From contig CAIOHR010000242.1 of assembly GCA_903858115.1 (NCBI GenBank), forward strand, positions 62,001-126,000: a DNA stretch of 64,000 nucleotides. The letters are read 5' to 3'. This document shows positions 42,921-52,452 of this stretch, piece after piece. The notes beneath the pieces were generated by a model. It had not been told where the DNA came from, made no database searches, and was given only the letters and a program-made list of their open reading frames with translations. The stretch comes from an uncultured Pirellula sp. GTDB lineage: Bacteria; Planctomycetota; Planctomycetia; Pirellulales; Pirellulaceae. Position 1 is the stretch's first letter. Every line of letters begins with the position of its first letter. Both the position numbers and the translations under genes were made by a program.

Positions 42921-44690
42921 TCAAATGCCTACCTTTGGCTCATCCCAGTCTTGCCAGTCGACTTTGTGAGCAACTAAGTATTGATCAACTGCTTGGCCTA
43001 TGGTTGGAAAGAAATTCTCATTGCCGAACGAGTCGAATAGTCCATATCGCTTGAGGATATCTTTCACCGGCCCCTTCATCTCTGCAAAACAAAGATCCAT
43101 GCCGGCATGATGGAGTATTTTGTCAAGTTCCGCAAGCATATCGGCAGCCGTAATATCAATATCGGTCACGGGTTCGGCGGCGACAACGACCCATTTCGTC
43201 GGCGTAGGTGCGAGAGCGATTGCCTGCTGAACTCGCTCTTCAAAGACCGCTGCGTTTGCAAAGAATAGAGGAGCATCCCACCGAAATAAAACAAGGCCAG
43301 GAATTCGCCTGGCTTCGGGGTGACGCAAAATGTCGTGATAACCCTTGAGACCATCGACGCGTCCCAAAACAGCGTTATGTGGTCGCCATGCTCGCCAGAT
43401 AAATGCAATCAGTGCTAGTCCAACGGCAATAAAGATCCCTTGGATGACCCCCAATACGAGGACCCCTAAAAAACACGCGAGTGAGAAGATAAATTCGCTG
43501 CGGCGAAGTTGATAGAAGCGAACTACCTGGGAGATCTGGATTTGGCCTAAGCAAGCGCAAATCACAACGGCGCTCAACGCAGCATGTGGCATACTCTTGA
43601 GCAAAGTCGGAGCAAAGTACAACAAGAGAGTCACGAGCAACGCTCCGACTAAGCCAGTAACCTGCGTTTTTGCTCCGGCTTGCTCTGCGACAGGCGTTCG
43701 AGAAGCGCTAGCGGCAACAGAAAATCCTTGGAAAAGTCCGGTCGCTATGTTGGCGATACCGAGCGACACAAGATCTTTGTTTGAATCGAACGTATATCCG
43801 CCTGGTTGCGAGTAGACACGCGACAGCACGCTTGTATCCGCAAAAGCAACCAATGCGATAGCGATCGATCCACTGAACATATCACGCAAATCCTTGAGGG
43901 ACACATTGGGTAGCCGTAGCGCAGGAAGTCCTTGAGGCAAAGTACTCACCACAGAGAGGTGAGCATTTTCTAGCGGCCGAATAAATGCTACCGCGAGTGT
44001 CGAGCCAACGACAGCAATCAAGACACCCGGAATCATGGGAGCCCAACGCTTACAGCCAAAAATCGTGATGATACTCGCTGCCCCAATCAAAACGGCAGCC
44101 AAGTTCGCTTGACCTTGGAATAGTCCGCTAATGAACGCAATCATCTCCTGTGGGAAGTCCGCGGCAGACACAGAAAAGCCAAATAACGCAGGTAGTTGGC
44201 CAGCGATCACCGTGAACGCAATCCCATGGATGTAGCCGTAGCGGATGGGCTTGGAGATTAGCTCGGTAACAAAACCAAATTGTGCCAGACCAGCAATAAC
44301 GCAAACTATTCCTGTCATCACGGAGAGCGCTCCTGCCAACGCAATGGCACGCTCAACACTGCCTGCAGCGAGAGGCAGAATCGTCGCGGCAATCAATGCA
44401 GCAAGCGAAGAATCCGGTCCTATCACTAGAAGACGGCTTGGCCCGAACATCGCATAGATAACGAGGGCAACGATGGTTGCATACAACCCGTGAATGGCAG
44501 GCAATCCTGCAGCTTGCGCGTAGCCCATTCCAGCCGGTAATAGGATTGCTGTGAGTACCAACCCAGCTACAGCGTCCTTCAAAAGGAAGGCGACCGAATA
44601 GTTGGGAATGAATTTCATGTCAATAAGCCCAGGGGAAGTGCGGCCAGAAAATTCTCCATGTGATGATTGATTCGCATCTTGGTTGATCAT
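42921..44690 (-). CDS. SulP-family anion permease with STAS domain
   Basis: 589 residues. The N-terminal about 430 residues form the SLC26/SulP transporter with LVLTAILLPAGMGYAQAAGLPAIHGLYA and the conserved GPDSSLAALIAATI; a C-terminal STAS domain follows (LFFANAAVFEERVQQAI, VTDIDITAADMLAELDKILHHAG). SulP proteins carry sulfate, bicarbonate or other anions in exchange with H+ or Na+. The STAS Ser/Thr that is phosphorylated in anti-sigma antagonists is replaced by D-I-T here, as is usual in transporters. The ATG overlaps the Rieske gene stop by 4 bp. Given the carbonic anhydrase and bestrophin 17 kb away, bicarbonate is worth considering. Confidence 0.9.
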   Translation of the reverse strand: MINQDANQSSHGEFSGRTSPGLIDMKFIPNYSVAFLLKDAVAGLVLTAILLPAGMGYAQAAGLPAIHGLYATIVALVIYAMFGPSRLLVIGPDSSLAALIAATILPLAAGSVERAIALAGALSVMTGIVCVIAGLAQFGFVTELISKPIRYGYIHGIAFTVIAGQLPALFGFSVSAADFPQEMIAFISGLFQGQANLAAVLIGAASIITIFGCKRWAPMIPGVLIAVVGSTLAVAFIRPLENAHLSVVSTLPQGLPALRLPNVSLKDLRDMFSGSIAIALVAFADTSVLSRVYSQPGGYTFDSNKDLVSLGIANIATGLFQGFSVAASASRTPVAEQAGAKTQVTGLVGALLVTLLLYFAPTLLKSMPHAALSAVVICACLGQIQISQVVRFYQLRRSEFIFSLACFLGVLVLGVIQGIFIAVGLALIAFIWRAWRPHNAVLGRVDGLKGYHDILRHPEARRIPGLVLFRWDAPLFFANAAVFEERVQQAIALAPTPTKWVVVAAEPVTDIDITAADMLAELDKILHHAGMDLCFAEMKGPVKDILKRYGLFDSFGNENFFPTIGQAVDQYLVAHKVDWQDWDEPKVGI

Positions 44691-45049
44691 GGTTGCTTAG
44701 GAGCTTGTCGCAGGTTGCAATTCAGCCATGATGTGTGATCGAGCTCGATTTGAACTTGATCGCCGACAACTCGAATGGGGTAAGTGCGAACATTGCAGCT
44801 AGGCTTCATTTCGTCTATGTAAATGCCATCCCGAATGCAGAATCGCCAATGATGAATTCGGCATCGAACCACCTCTCCTTCAACGATGCCATGCGACAAT
44901 GACGCGCCTGCGTGCGGACACGCATCATCGATGGCGAAGAATGCTCCGGAAACGTTGAATATACCGACGGCCACCTCGTTGACCAAAATCATTCTGGCCT
45001 CGCCGATTGGGATGTCACTCACTTTGCAAATATCGACGAATTCTGACAT
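44687..45049 (-). CDS. Rieske-type [2Fe-2S] ferredoxin (NirD/HcaC-like)
   Basis: 120 residues from the ATG at 45049 (MSEFVDICKVSDIP), which fits the family start; the frame is open to 45121 and a start there would give 144. The cluster ligands are CPHAGASLSHG (Cys, His) and CRIHHWRFCIRDG (Cys, His), the Rieske CxH...CxxH pattern. It is a soluble small ferredoxin, of the type that supplies electrons to dioxygenases or forms the small subunit of nitrite reductase. Neither partner is present. Its stop overlaps the start of the SulP permease by ATGA, an arrangement that points to a joint role such as anion uptake and reduction. Confidence 0.87.
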   Translation of the reverse strand: MSEFVDICKVSDIPIGEARMILVNEVAVGIFNVSGAFFAIDDACPHAGASLSHGIVEGEVVRCRIHHWRFCIRDGIYIDEMKPSCNVRTYPIRVVGDQVQIELDHTSWLNCNLRQAPKQP

Positions 45050-45371
45050 GTCTTCCGCATCGCCGCTAAGTTCTATCGGATCGTTGATCGCGATTGACCG
45101 CCGAAGTCCATTCACGACCAAGGGCGTTGGTCAAAAGATGCATTTAGCATACCAGGAACTGAAGTACGACTCGCAGCTTCGAAATAAATTGTTCGGTAGG
45201 CGTCTTCCTCGGTGCACGCGAGGAACTCGGGCTATGACATTTATTGACATCTAACGAGCGATACGGCATAGTGTAGGTAGAGGAATAGACCGTGGGTTCA
45301 ACGCTCAATCTATCATTGACCTATCATTGACAGACGAATTGCAAGACGAAGGGTGAGCGAAAATCCGAAAC

Positions 45372-45809
45372 GTGAACCGCGAGAAAAATCTCCATTCCAA
45401 AGATACGTCTTCGGACCAAGGCAGAACGGAGAGGCCAGTCCCCTCCGAGATAGATTCACGAATCTACATGGCTGCCGAAAGAACATTTCTTGCCTGGATT
45501 CGAACCGGCATCGCTCTCATGGGTTTCGGCTTCGTGGTAGCCCGTTTTGGGCTATTTCTTCGAGAGTTAACCATAGCCGGAACACACCAGCATTTGCCAA
45601 GCACTGGGTTTTCACTGCCGATTGGTATTGGTCTAATCGGATTTGGAATACTGGTAAATATCGTTTCGGTTGTTCGCCATCGCCGGTACATCGCCGCGAT
45701 CGATCGCAATGATTTTAGGTCGGCATTCGGATCTACGTTCGCAATTTGGGTTGCTCTATTGCTCGCAGTCTCTGGACTCGCAATGACCATGTATCTGATT
45801 AGGTTGTAA
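45372..45809 (+). CDS. DUF202 (YidH-family) membrane protein
   Basis: 145 residues, starting at a GTG (45372); no clear ribosome site. A charged N-terminal 30 residues lead to the DUF202 signature AAERTFLAWIRTGIALMGFGFVVARFG, followed by membrane segments near LPIGIGLIGFGILVNIVSVV and FAIWVALLLAVSGLAMTMYLI. YidH proteins are small inner-membrane proteins of unknown function. An alternative start is the ATG of MAAERTF at 45468, which would lose the acidic tail. Confidence 0.83.
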   Translation: MNREKNLHSKDTSSDQGRTERPVPSEIDSRIYMAAERTFLAWIRTGIALMGFGFVVARFGLFLRELTIAGTHQHLPSTGFSLPIGIGLIGFGILVNIVSVVRHRRYIAAIDRNDFRSAFGSTFAIWVALLLAVSGLAMTMYLIRL

Positions 45810-46160
45810 GTCTTTCCGCTATTGCTGCGGAGGAACCGGAACAAAGAACAAGACTCCAATTCCGCCCTTCCGGGGCTTAGAACCGGCAATCGCAAACGCA
45901 TGGAATCCAACGAGTTTTGTCGGCTGTGTCTGTATGGCGAAGTGATGTACAACGCAAGCGTTGTGCGCGTCAAACCAGCGAACACTCGACATCTGGCCAG
46001 TAACATACCGACTGGGGACAAAGCAATCCGACGGCCGATGTAGAATTCATCAAATCTATATACTGTTTAGGCACATTTGTAAATTTGAAGTCGTAAAATC
46101 TTCGACTGTTCCGAACGATAGCATTCGTTCACTTGTCAATTTGCTTGAAGGAAATATTCG
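45810..46160. other. Intergenic region upstream of the phosphoesterase gene
   Basis: A 351-bp stretch. A reading frame from 45822 to 46043 has no resemblance to known proteins and I treat it as chance. The last 100 bases are A/T-rich, as expected for a promoter, but I cannot assign -35/-10 boxes. Confidence 0.4.
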
Positions 46161-48761
46161 ATGACCAATCCATGGATAGAGAAGACGCGATATAAGCGAC
46201 TGTTCGACTTCGCTCCTCTACTCTTTATCGGGGCGATGAGCCTCGGAACCGTTCAGGCTCAAGAAAAACCGGCGAGCGAACTTGCTCGCGCGGCGGAGTC
46301 TCGATTCCCAGGACCGACCGAAACGGGATACTTGCTGCCGAACGGTTGGCATATAACTCCTGCTGGTCGACAAATTGAAACGACCGACTTGCTGCTCAAT
46401 ATCCTGCCACTGAAGGATTCAAAACACGCGATCATCGCGACCAGTGGTTTCAATGAGCATAACATTGCTCTAGTCAATCTCGAATCAGGTTCGTTTGTTG
46501 CTAAGGAGTCGGCCTATCAAAGTTACTTTGGCCTGGCAATCTCCGCCGATGAAAAGAAGATCAGTTGGTCTGGAGGCGGCGCAGGTCGTTTGCACACATT
46601 CGATCTCGTAGAGGGGAATCTACTAAAACGCACAAGTGAACCTGAGCCCAATGTTCGATCGATGAAGCGTGAGGAACTGGCGGCACTAAGAGCTCAGCTC
46701 GTCAAGGACAAGTCCTTTCGAAGCGGGCTTTGCCTGGATGAAAAACGACAGTGTTTGTATTCACTTAAGATCAATTCAGGCAAGTTGGCGGTGATCCCTT
46801 TCGGAGCTGACGAAGCATCGGAAATTGAAGTGGGCGGACGACCCTACGATGTCCAATTGAGTCCGAAGAACGGATTGCTGTATGTTTCCGATTGGTCCGA
46901 ACGTCGGCTCACCGTTGTCGATCCTGTTGCTCTGCGCGTCGTCGCCAGAATCCCAGTCGGCGAGCACCCCAACCAAATCGCTTTCCATCCTACCGATGAC
47001 AGGCTGTTTGTCGCATGCGGATCGTCCAACGGCGTTTGGGTGATTGATACAAAACGAGGCATCGTCACAGAAACGATCTTTACCGGACTTTTTCCTCGAT
47101 CACCCGAAGGGAGCACGCCAGACGCTTTGGCACTCTCACCCGATGGAGAAATGTTGTTTGTCGCCAATGCTGACAATAATTGCATAGCGGTGATTGAAGT
47201 CGAGCATCCCAACCGAAGCGCGGTCAAAGGCTTTATTCCGACAGGCTGGTACCCAACCGCAGTCGCCGTCACGCCTGATGGCAAGAATCTTTTAGTGGGA
47301 GTGGGCAAAGGCAATCAATCCAAAGCCAATCCCATTACCAAAATCGATGTTCCCAATTCGAAGCTGACCGAAACCGAACAAACCGAACAAGCGGTCAAAA
47401 AGATACAACCCTTTCCGTACATCGGTACAAACATGAGCGGTGCGCTGTCCGTTGTTCCAATTCCAGACGAGGCGGCCCTGAAAGAGTACACACAGCAGGT
47501 TTATCGCAATTGCCCGTACTCCGACGATTTGCTCACTTCTGTGCCAAGCTCCGTGCCTACAGCGATCCCAACCACGGTCGGTGCTCCAAGCCCGATCAAG
47601 TATGTGATCTACGTGATCAAGGAGAATCGAACCTACGATCAGGTGTTCGGTGACTTGGCCAGTGGGGACAAGCCGATCGGAAAAGGGGACCCGAGCTTAT
47701 GCATGTTTCCGCGACGGGTCACACCAAATCACCATAAGCTTGCCGAGCAGTTTGTGCTCTTGGACAACATGTATTGCAACGGTCAGGTTAGCCGAGACGG
47801 TCACCCCTGGAGCACGATGGCGTACAACACCGACTACATCTCGAGAGATTGGCATCTAACTTATTCCCAGCGTCTTGGGGTCGATGACGATGATGAAGGT
47901 GACTTGTCCAATGCTCCCTCAGGCTACCTTTGGGATGCTTGCATGCGAGCAGGAGTCAGCTATCGAAACTACAAGGAATACGGTAGTCGCGTCTCGGACG
48001 ATTCCGGCAATACCAAAATGGAGGGCAGAGTCCCTGGCTTGATCGGCCACATGTGTCCGAACTTCGGCATTGGCAAAGGCCGCGAACGCGACATGGACCT
48101 GATCGAAGTGATGCTCGCTGAGTACAAGCAGTTTGTCGAAAACAAAAACATGCCAAAGTTCATCATGATGAGTCTTGGCGAAGACCACACCGATGGTACT
48201 CGACCAGGCTCCTTTACTCCGCAAGCCTGTGTTGGCAGCAACGACATCGCTTTAGGAAAGCTTGTGGATGCTGTTAGTCACGGTCCTTTGTGGGCCGAAA
48301 CGGCAATTTTTGTGATCGAGGATGACGCGCAAAATGGTCCGGACCACATCGACGCTCACCGTACGGTCAGCTTTGTGATCAGCCCCTATACCAAACGAGC
48401 CTACGTTGACAGCACGCAGTATAGTACAGTCAGCATGATTCGAACGATGGAGCTGATTCTAGGCTTGGATCCGTTGTCTCAATACGACGCGGCTGCACGG
48501 CCCATGTTTAACAGCTTTACAAACGTCGCCGATTTGACGCCGTACACGATGGAAGCAGCTCAAATCAATCTCGAAGCAAAGAACGACGCACTTGCGTACG
48601 GGGCCGACCGATCGATGCTGATGGACTTTACCGAGTACGATCGCATCGACGACTTTGAATTGAACGAAATCCTCTGGCATTCGATTATGGGAGCCGATGC
48701 GCCGACACCTCCTGCCGTTCGAAGAGCGATTGCTTTTCGCGCTATGGGCGGCAGTCGATAG
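46161..48761 (+). CDS. YVTN beta-propeller fused to a phosphoesterase domain (secreted)
   Basis: 866 residues with a signal peptide (FAPLLFIGAMSLGTVQA) to about residue 33. Residues 60-430 form a YncE/YVTN-type propeller (LYVSDWSERRLTVVDPVALRVVARIPVGEHPNQIAFHPTDDRLFVACG). Residues about 470-820 are a phosphoesterase of the phospholipase C / acid phosphatase-like family: VIYVIKENRTYDQVFGD, FVLLDNMYCNGQVSRDGHPWS, MMSLGEDHTDGT and IFVIEDDAQNGPDHIDAHR. The residues Asn-Arg-Thr, Asp and the His/Asp near the end fit the alkaline-phosphatase-fold metal site. The fusion is common in planctomycetes; the substrate is probably a phosphodiester or phospholipid. Confidence 0.87.
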   Translation: MTNPWIEKTRYKRLFDFAPLLFIGAMSLGTVQAQEKPASELARAAESRFPGPTETGYLLPNGWHITPAGRQIETTDLLLNILPLKDSKHAIIATSGFNEHNIALVNLESGSFVAKESAYQSYFGLAISADEKKISWSGGGAGRLHTFDLVEGNLLKRTSEPEPNVRSMKREELAALRAQLVKDKSFRSGLCLDEKRQCLYSLKINSGKLAVIPFGADEASEIEVGGRPYDVQLSPKNGLLYVSDWSERRLTVVDPVALRVVARIPVGEHPNQIAFHPTDDRLFVACGSSNGVWVIDTKRGIVTETIFTGLFPRSPEGSTPDALALSPDGEMLFVANADNNCIAVIEVEHPNRSAVKGFIPTGWYPTAVAVTPDGKNLLVGVGKGNQSKANPITKIDVPNSKLTETEQTEQAVKKIQPFPYIGTNMSGALSVVPIPDEAALKEYTQQVYRNCPYSDDLLTSVPSSVPTAIPTTVGAPSPIKYVIYVIKENRTYDQVFGDLASGDKPIGKGDPSLCMFPRRVTPNHHKLAEQFVLLDNMYCNGQVSRDGHPWSTMAYNTDYISRDWHLTYSQRLGVDDDDEGDLSNAPSGYLWDACMRAGVSYRNYKEYGSRVSDDSGNTKMEGRVPGLIGHMCPNFGIGKGRERDMDLIEVMLAEYKQFVENKNMPKFIMMSLGEDHTDGTRPGSFTPQACVGSNDIALGKLVDAVSHGPLWAETAIFVIEDDAQNGPDHIDAHRTVSFVISPYTKRAYVDSTQYSTVSMIRTMELILGLDPLSQYDAAARPMFNSFTNVADLTPYTMEAAQINLEAKNDALAYGADRSMLMDFTEYDRIDDFELNEILWHSIMGADAPTPPAVRRAIAFRAMGGSR

Positions 48762-49169
48762 ATGTGATCGCTGGAAAACGGTATTGAAAAGCATTCTCAT
48801 CCATCGGCGAATGGACGGCGTAAAATACGAAGTAGAGAAAGAAGGGTTTGTATCTGCTATGTTCAACAAACCCTTCTGCTTCGTCAGCGAATTCATCGGT
48901 CAGATAGTTCGTGGTTTTGCCCCAGTTCCCGATGCGATTCTACGGTAGACTAGCACCATAGAGATCATTCGATTCCCGATCAAGTCATAGGTTGGCTCGG
49001 TGGCGTGTTCGTCAAGAGTGCGTCAAGACGCGGCCATTGGGGTTCTCTGGACTGCCAGAATGGAAATTCCATCCGCTGGAGCGGCGAATGACTGACCGAA
49101 GAGCAACTCTCCGCTATGCTAACCCCAAGAACTCAGATGACTTTCGAACCCATTGTACTTAGCTGAATA
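48762..49169. other. Intergenic region between phosphoesterase and ceramidase-like genes
   Basis: A 408-bp stretch, carrying a perfect 12-bp inverted repeat at 48840-48877 (listed separately). No gene is convincing. The stretch around 49010-49130 is GC-rich with short internal repeats but resembles no element I know. Confidence 0.4.
48840..48877. terminator. Perfect 12-bp hairpin, possible terminator
   Basis: AGAAGGGTTTGT (48840-48851) and ACAAACCCTTCT (48866-48877) are exact complements around a 14-base loop. It lies 79 bp after the stop of the phosphoesterase gene. No T-run follows on the plus strand, so it is a weak terminator candidate; it could also be a protein-binding palindrome. Confidence 0.45.
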
Positions 49170-50504
49170 ATGAAAACTGCCGGCAAACTGATTCCGCTCC
49201 CGTTAGTGCGAAACTCCGTTCTTTGCTCCCTCACACTTGTACTACTTTCTGCAATTCAATGTGCAGCCAGTGAGCCGGTCCTTCGAGCGGGGGCCGCAAA
49301 GCGAGATATTACGCCCAAAGAGCCTGTACCAATGTGGGGCTATGGCGAACGTCACGCCGAGCTCAGCCGCGGGACCCTCGATCCGCTCCAAGCCGCAGTG
49401 GTCGTCATCCAAGCTGGCAATCGAAAACTCGCCATTGTAGGTCTCGATCTGGGCAGATCGCCCTCTGAATCGTCGCTTCAACGTATCCGCGAGCGAATCC
49501 GATCCGAAGCTGGCATCGAGCATTCGTTCATTGCCGGTTCGCACACACACCACGGACCTGTCTTAGAACTCAATGACGAAAAGGGAAAAGGCAAGGGAAG
49601 ATTCGACGCTGCGATCCGCTATTATCAATGGATGGAGGATAGTATCGTGGAGGCAATCCTAGAGGCAGACAAATCATCGACTCCAGTGAAGCTTGCGAGC
49701 GGCGTGACGGAGCTCGATGGATTCAATCGCAATCGGCATACCAAACAGCAACCTCCTCCCGTGGATCGAACTCTGGCGGTATTGCGATTTGACGATGCCG
49801 CCACCGGAACTCCCATTGCATTGGTAATGAATTTTGCTGGCCATCCCACCAGCATTTCCGCGAACACACTCGAGTTTTCAGCCGATTACGTCGGTGCAAT
49901 GAAACGAACCGTCGAGAAGGAGTTCGGTGGTACTGCTATTTTCATGCAAGGAGCATCCGGCGACCTATCCATCAACAAAGGAGAGCGTGGCGACCACACC
50001 GCATTCGGCCAAGCGCTTGGTCGCGAAGCTGTGAAGCTAGCCGCTTCACTCACACCAGTCTTGCCCGACAAGCCATCGCTGGTTGTCAAGGAAGAACGGT
50101 TTCGATTTGAATCGCGGACAGACCTAAAAAATCCTTTGGTTCGTATTGCGTACTCCGTTGCGTTCTTTCCTGAGTTAGTCGCCAACTTCATCGATGAATA
50201 TGCGGATGGTGTTCGCCCTCGCCTCACCGTCGCACGACTCAATGGCGATATTGCGATGGTTGGTGCCTCGGGCGAGTTCTTTTGTCAGCATGCGATGCGA
50301 TTGCGAGAGCGGACTCGAACAGGCACATTATTTTTCTTTGGTTATTGCAACGGCTATCACCAATACTTCCCAACCATCGAAGCTGCCGCGGAAGGAGGTT
50401 ATGGAGCCGACAACCAAGTCGCTCCAGCTGAAGTCGGCGCTGGCGAGCGGTTGATGAACACCGCGTTGACGTGGCTGTTTCAAATGCAGGGAAAGCTTAA
50501 GTAA
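49170..50504 (+). CDS. Neutral/alkaline ceramidase-like secreted hydrolase
   Basis: 444 residues with a signal peptide (SLTLVLLSAIQCAAS) to about residue 30. The mature protein begins with VLRAGAAKRDITPKEPVPMWGYG, the usual opening of the neutral/alkaline non-lysosomal ceramidase N-terminal domain in planctomycetes. SHTHHGPVL holds zinc-binding His, FAGHPTS contains another, and IFMQGASGDLSIN corresponds to the nucleophile Ser region. Ceramidases cleave the amide of ceramides; these bacterial secreted members may act on other amides or lipids. It is alone on this strand and converges on the acyltransferase gene. Confidence 0.8.
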   Translation: MKTAGKLIPLPLVRNSVLCSLTLVLLSAIQCAASEPVLRAGAAKRDITPKEPVPMWGYGERHAELSRGTLDPLQAAVVVIQAGNRKLAIVGLDLGRSPSESSLQRIRERIRSEAGIEHSFIAGSHTHHGPVLELNDEKGKGKGRFDAAIRYYQWMEDSIVEAILEADKSSTPVKLASGVTELDGFNRNRHTKQQPPPVDRTLAVLRFDDAATGTPIALVMNFAGHPTSISANTLEFSADYVGAMKRTVEKEFGGTAIFMQGASGDLSINKGERGDHTAFGQALGREAVKLAASLTPVLPDKPSLVVKEERFRFESRTDLKNPLVRIAYSVAFFPELVANFIDEYADGVRPRLTVARLNGDIAMVGASGEFFCQHAMRLRERTRTGTLFFFGYCNGYHQYFPTIEAAAEGGYGADNQVAPAEVGAGERLMNTALTWLFQMQGKLK

Positions 50505-50537
50505 GGCACACTCGGACGAAATTCTTCAGCCGCCGGG

Positions 50538-52151
50538 CTAACGAACGTTGGGTGACTCAGACTGTGAGTGTCGCCGGCCATTGAGAAGAACACCCAACCA
50601 TGTGTTTCTGACAAAGAATTGATAGCTGAGCAACAGCACGCTAGTAGTAGCGACAAAGATGATGACAACCTTGACAACGGACGGTAATGGAAGATCGCGC
50701 ACGAGATATTGGACGTAAATAATCAGTGGTATATGGGCTAGGTACTGCCAGTACGATGAATCTGAAAGATATCGAACCCAAGATCGTTGTTCTTGGAAGT
50801 GGCGGTGAAAGAGTCCTATCATTCCGAAAGACATGAACCATGCGAAACTGACTTGAAATATGGCGGCTACAATCTTAGCACCTGTCGCGGTCGATCCTTG
50901 GAGAATCAGCCCTAGTGGAAACAGAACGAGCACGGCAACCGCCAGCATCCACCAAAAGCCGTGCCCAACCGAGGCGTCGCGATCATTCACATCGAAGTAC
51001 AAGAGTCCGAATCCATAGAAGATGGCGTAGTATGCCAGCACGGCAGGCATTGGCAGCAATCCAATCGACGTATCCGGCCCAAAGGCACCGGGCGTTCGCC
51101 CCATAAGGAACTGAGGTACAGCGGTCAAAGGAATCAACCACAGGAAGCGGCGCGTCGATAACAGCCAGGATGGAGGCACTGCTGGAATTGGCAATATCTG
51201 CGTCAACTTTATCAGTACCGCGAAAATGCAAACATACCAGCATAGGAACCAAAGAAACCACAAATGGCCAAACAGCGGAAAGTACATCAAAAGGTTGACA
51301 ATCGAACTGAGACGGGAAGGATCTTTCGAGTCGATCGGCAGCGAAGCAATTTTTCGACCAGTGCGTTCGCTGATCAAAGTTGCGATCGCCTCCCGGCCCT
51401 TTAGAACATCGATTCGTTCGACCGGTACCTGGAAAAGATTGGCAATAAATGCCGTCGTTCCCCAATCGATCAAAAGCAATTCATCCGGCCGTTTGCCTTC
51501 ATTATTTAAGGCTATCAAGCTGGCATCGGACTTCAACAATACATCCGCGATGTTCGCCCGTCCAAAGAAGCAAGCAACGTGTAGAGGTGTTGCTCCATTC
51601 GGGTCTTTTAACTGAACATCGCCCCCGTGAGCAAGGTATTTTTCGACCGCTGCCTGATCTGCCGTGGCGACGTCACCCCAAATCTTGATTTCGGAAGCAG
51701 GAGTCTGAATAGCATTTTCCGCGTCGCCACTATCCTCCGCAACAATTGCAGTTACTGTAGTTGCTCGAGAGCGCACGTAGCCAGACACAACCCATGTCAA
51801 TGGAATGATCGTCAATAACCCCAGCAGCATAGGAATGAAGATTCGTTTGAAGCGGTGCCAAAGTAAATCTCGAAGTCCACGTTTCTGCCAAAGCATCGCC
51901 GTGAAGAATCCGCTTACCAAAAAGAACAGCGGCATTCGCCATCCATGAATAAAAGAGAGCAGCACGCCGTACCATGGACTTGCGTGAGAATCCTCAACAG
52001 CCCAGATGACACCAATGCCTGGAATGAACGGCATAATTCCGTGCAGAATGATTCCTAGTAGCATCGCGAAAGCGCGTAAGGCATCGAGATCATGTCGGCG
52101 TGATGAAGCCGAAGTTGAAACTGGGATCAAATCAGTCACTGTATTCGCCAT
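50538..52151 (-). CDS. Membrane acyltransferase (AT3 family) with an ankyrin-repeat insertion
   Basis: 537 residues. The fold is the multi-pass acyltransferase-3 family, which acylates sugars or glucans on the outer face of the inner membrane. LDALRAFAMLLGIILHGIMPF (catalytic-type His37) and FLVSGFFTAMLWQKRGLRDLLWHRFKRIFIPMLLG are typical of the OpgC/AT3 group. Between about residues 130 and 285 a soluble insertion replaces a short loop. Its first part (155-225) fits ankyrin repeats: DQAAVEKYLAHGGDVQLKDPNGATPLHVACFFGRANIADVLLKSDASLIALNNEGKRP. The membrane part then resumes with GHLWFLWFLCWYVCIF. The two-part organisation is unusual and suggests a regulatory or binding domain. Confidence 0.85.
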   Translation of the reverse strand: MANTVTDLIPVSTSASSRRHDLDALRAFAMLLGIILHGIMPFIPGIGVIWAVEDSHASPWYGVLLSFIHGWRMPLFFLVSGFFTAMLWQKRGLRDLLWHRFKRIFIPMLLGLLTIIPLTWVVSGYVRSRATTVTAIVAEDSGDAENAIQTPASEIKIWGDVATADQAAVEKYLAHGGDVQLKDPNGATPLHVACFFGRANIADVLLKSDASLIALNNEGKRPDELLLIDWGTTAFIANLFQVPVERIDVLKGREAIATLISERTGRKIASLPIDSKDPSRLSSIVNLLMYFPLFGHLWFLWFLCWYVCIFAVLIKLTQILPIPAVPPSWLLSTRRFLWLIPLTAVPQFLMGRTPGAFGPDTSIGLLPMPAVLAYYAIFYGFGLLYFDVNDRDASVGHGFWWMLAVAVLVLFPLGLILQGSTATGAKIVAAIFQVSFAWFMSFGMIGLFHRHFQEQRSWVRYLSDSSYWQYLAHIPLIIYVQYLVRDLPLPSVVKVVIIFVATTSVLLLSYQFFVRNTWLGVLLNGRRHSQSESPNVR

Positions 52152-52452
52152 TTTGACTCCAACGGCACCGCGTGTTTTCGCAAAATCTCAGCAATCTGTT
52201 GCCGTGCGAGATTGATACAAGAACATTAAGCTCAGCAACCAGGTCGACTAGCACAAAACGAATTATCGAAGCCCACTCCTGGATGCAACAGGTTGCATCT
52301 TCTACTCGGAGATTTGAATGGGTAGCAGATGCTGGGGCAAGCCTGATTTTCGTGATCTAACGGTCGAGGAATTGTCGAACCTGCTCTTCCTGTCGTGCAC
52401 GGATTGTCTCGATCGTTCACATTGTTGCCCGCTGACGCCGACCAGCAAGCGT
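52152..52452. other. Intergenic region between acyltransferase and HdeD genes
   Basis: A 301-bp stretch downstream of the HdeD-like gene. It contains a perfect 8-bp palindrome, GATGCAAC-AG-GTTGCATC, at 52282-52299, possibly an operator. A long frame on the minus strand runs through it into hdeD in another phase and I reject it. Confidence 0.4.

Noticed and set aside
45822-46043. A 73-codon frame upstream of the phosphoesterase gene
   Set aside because: Composition and lack of conserved motif indicate chance.
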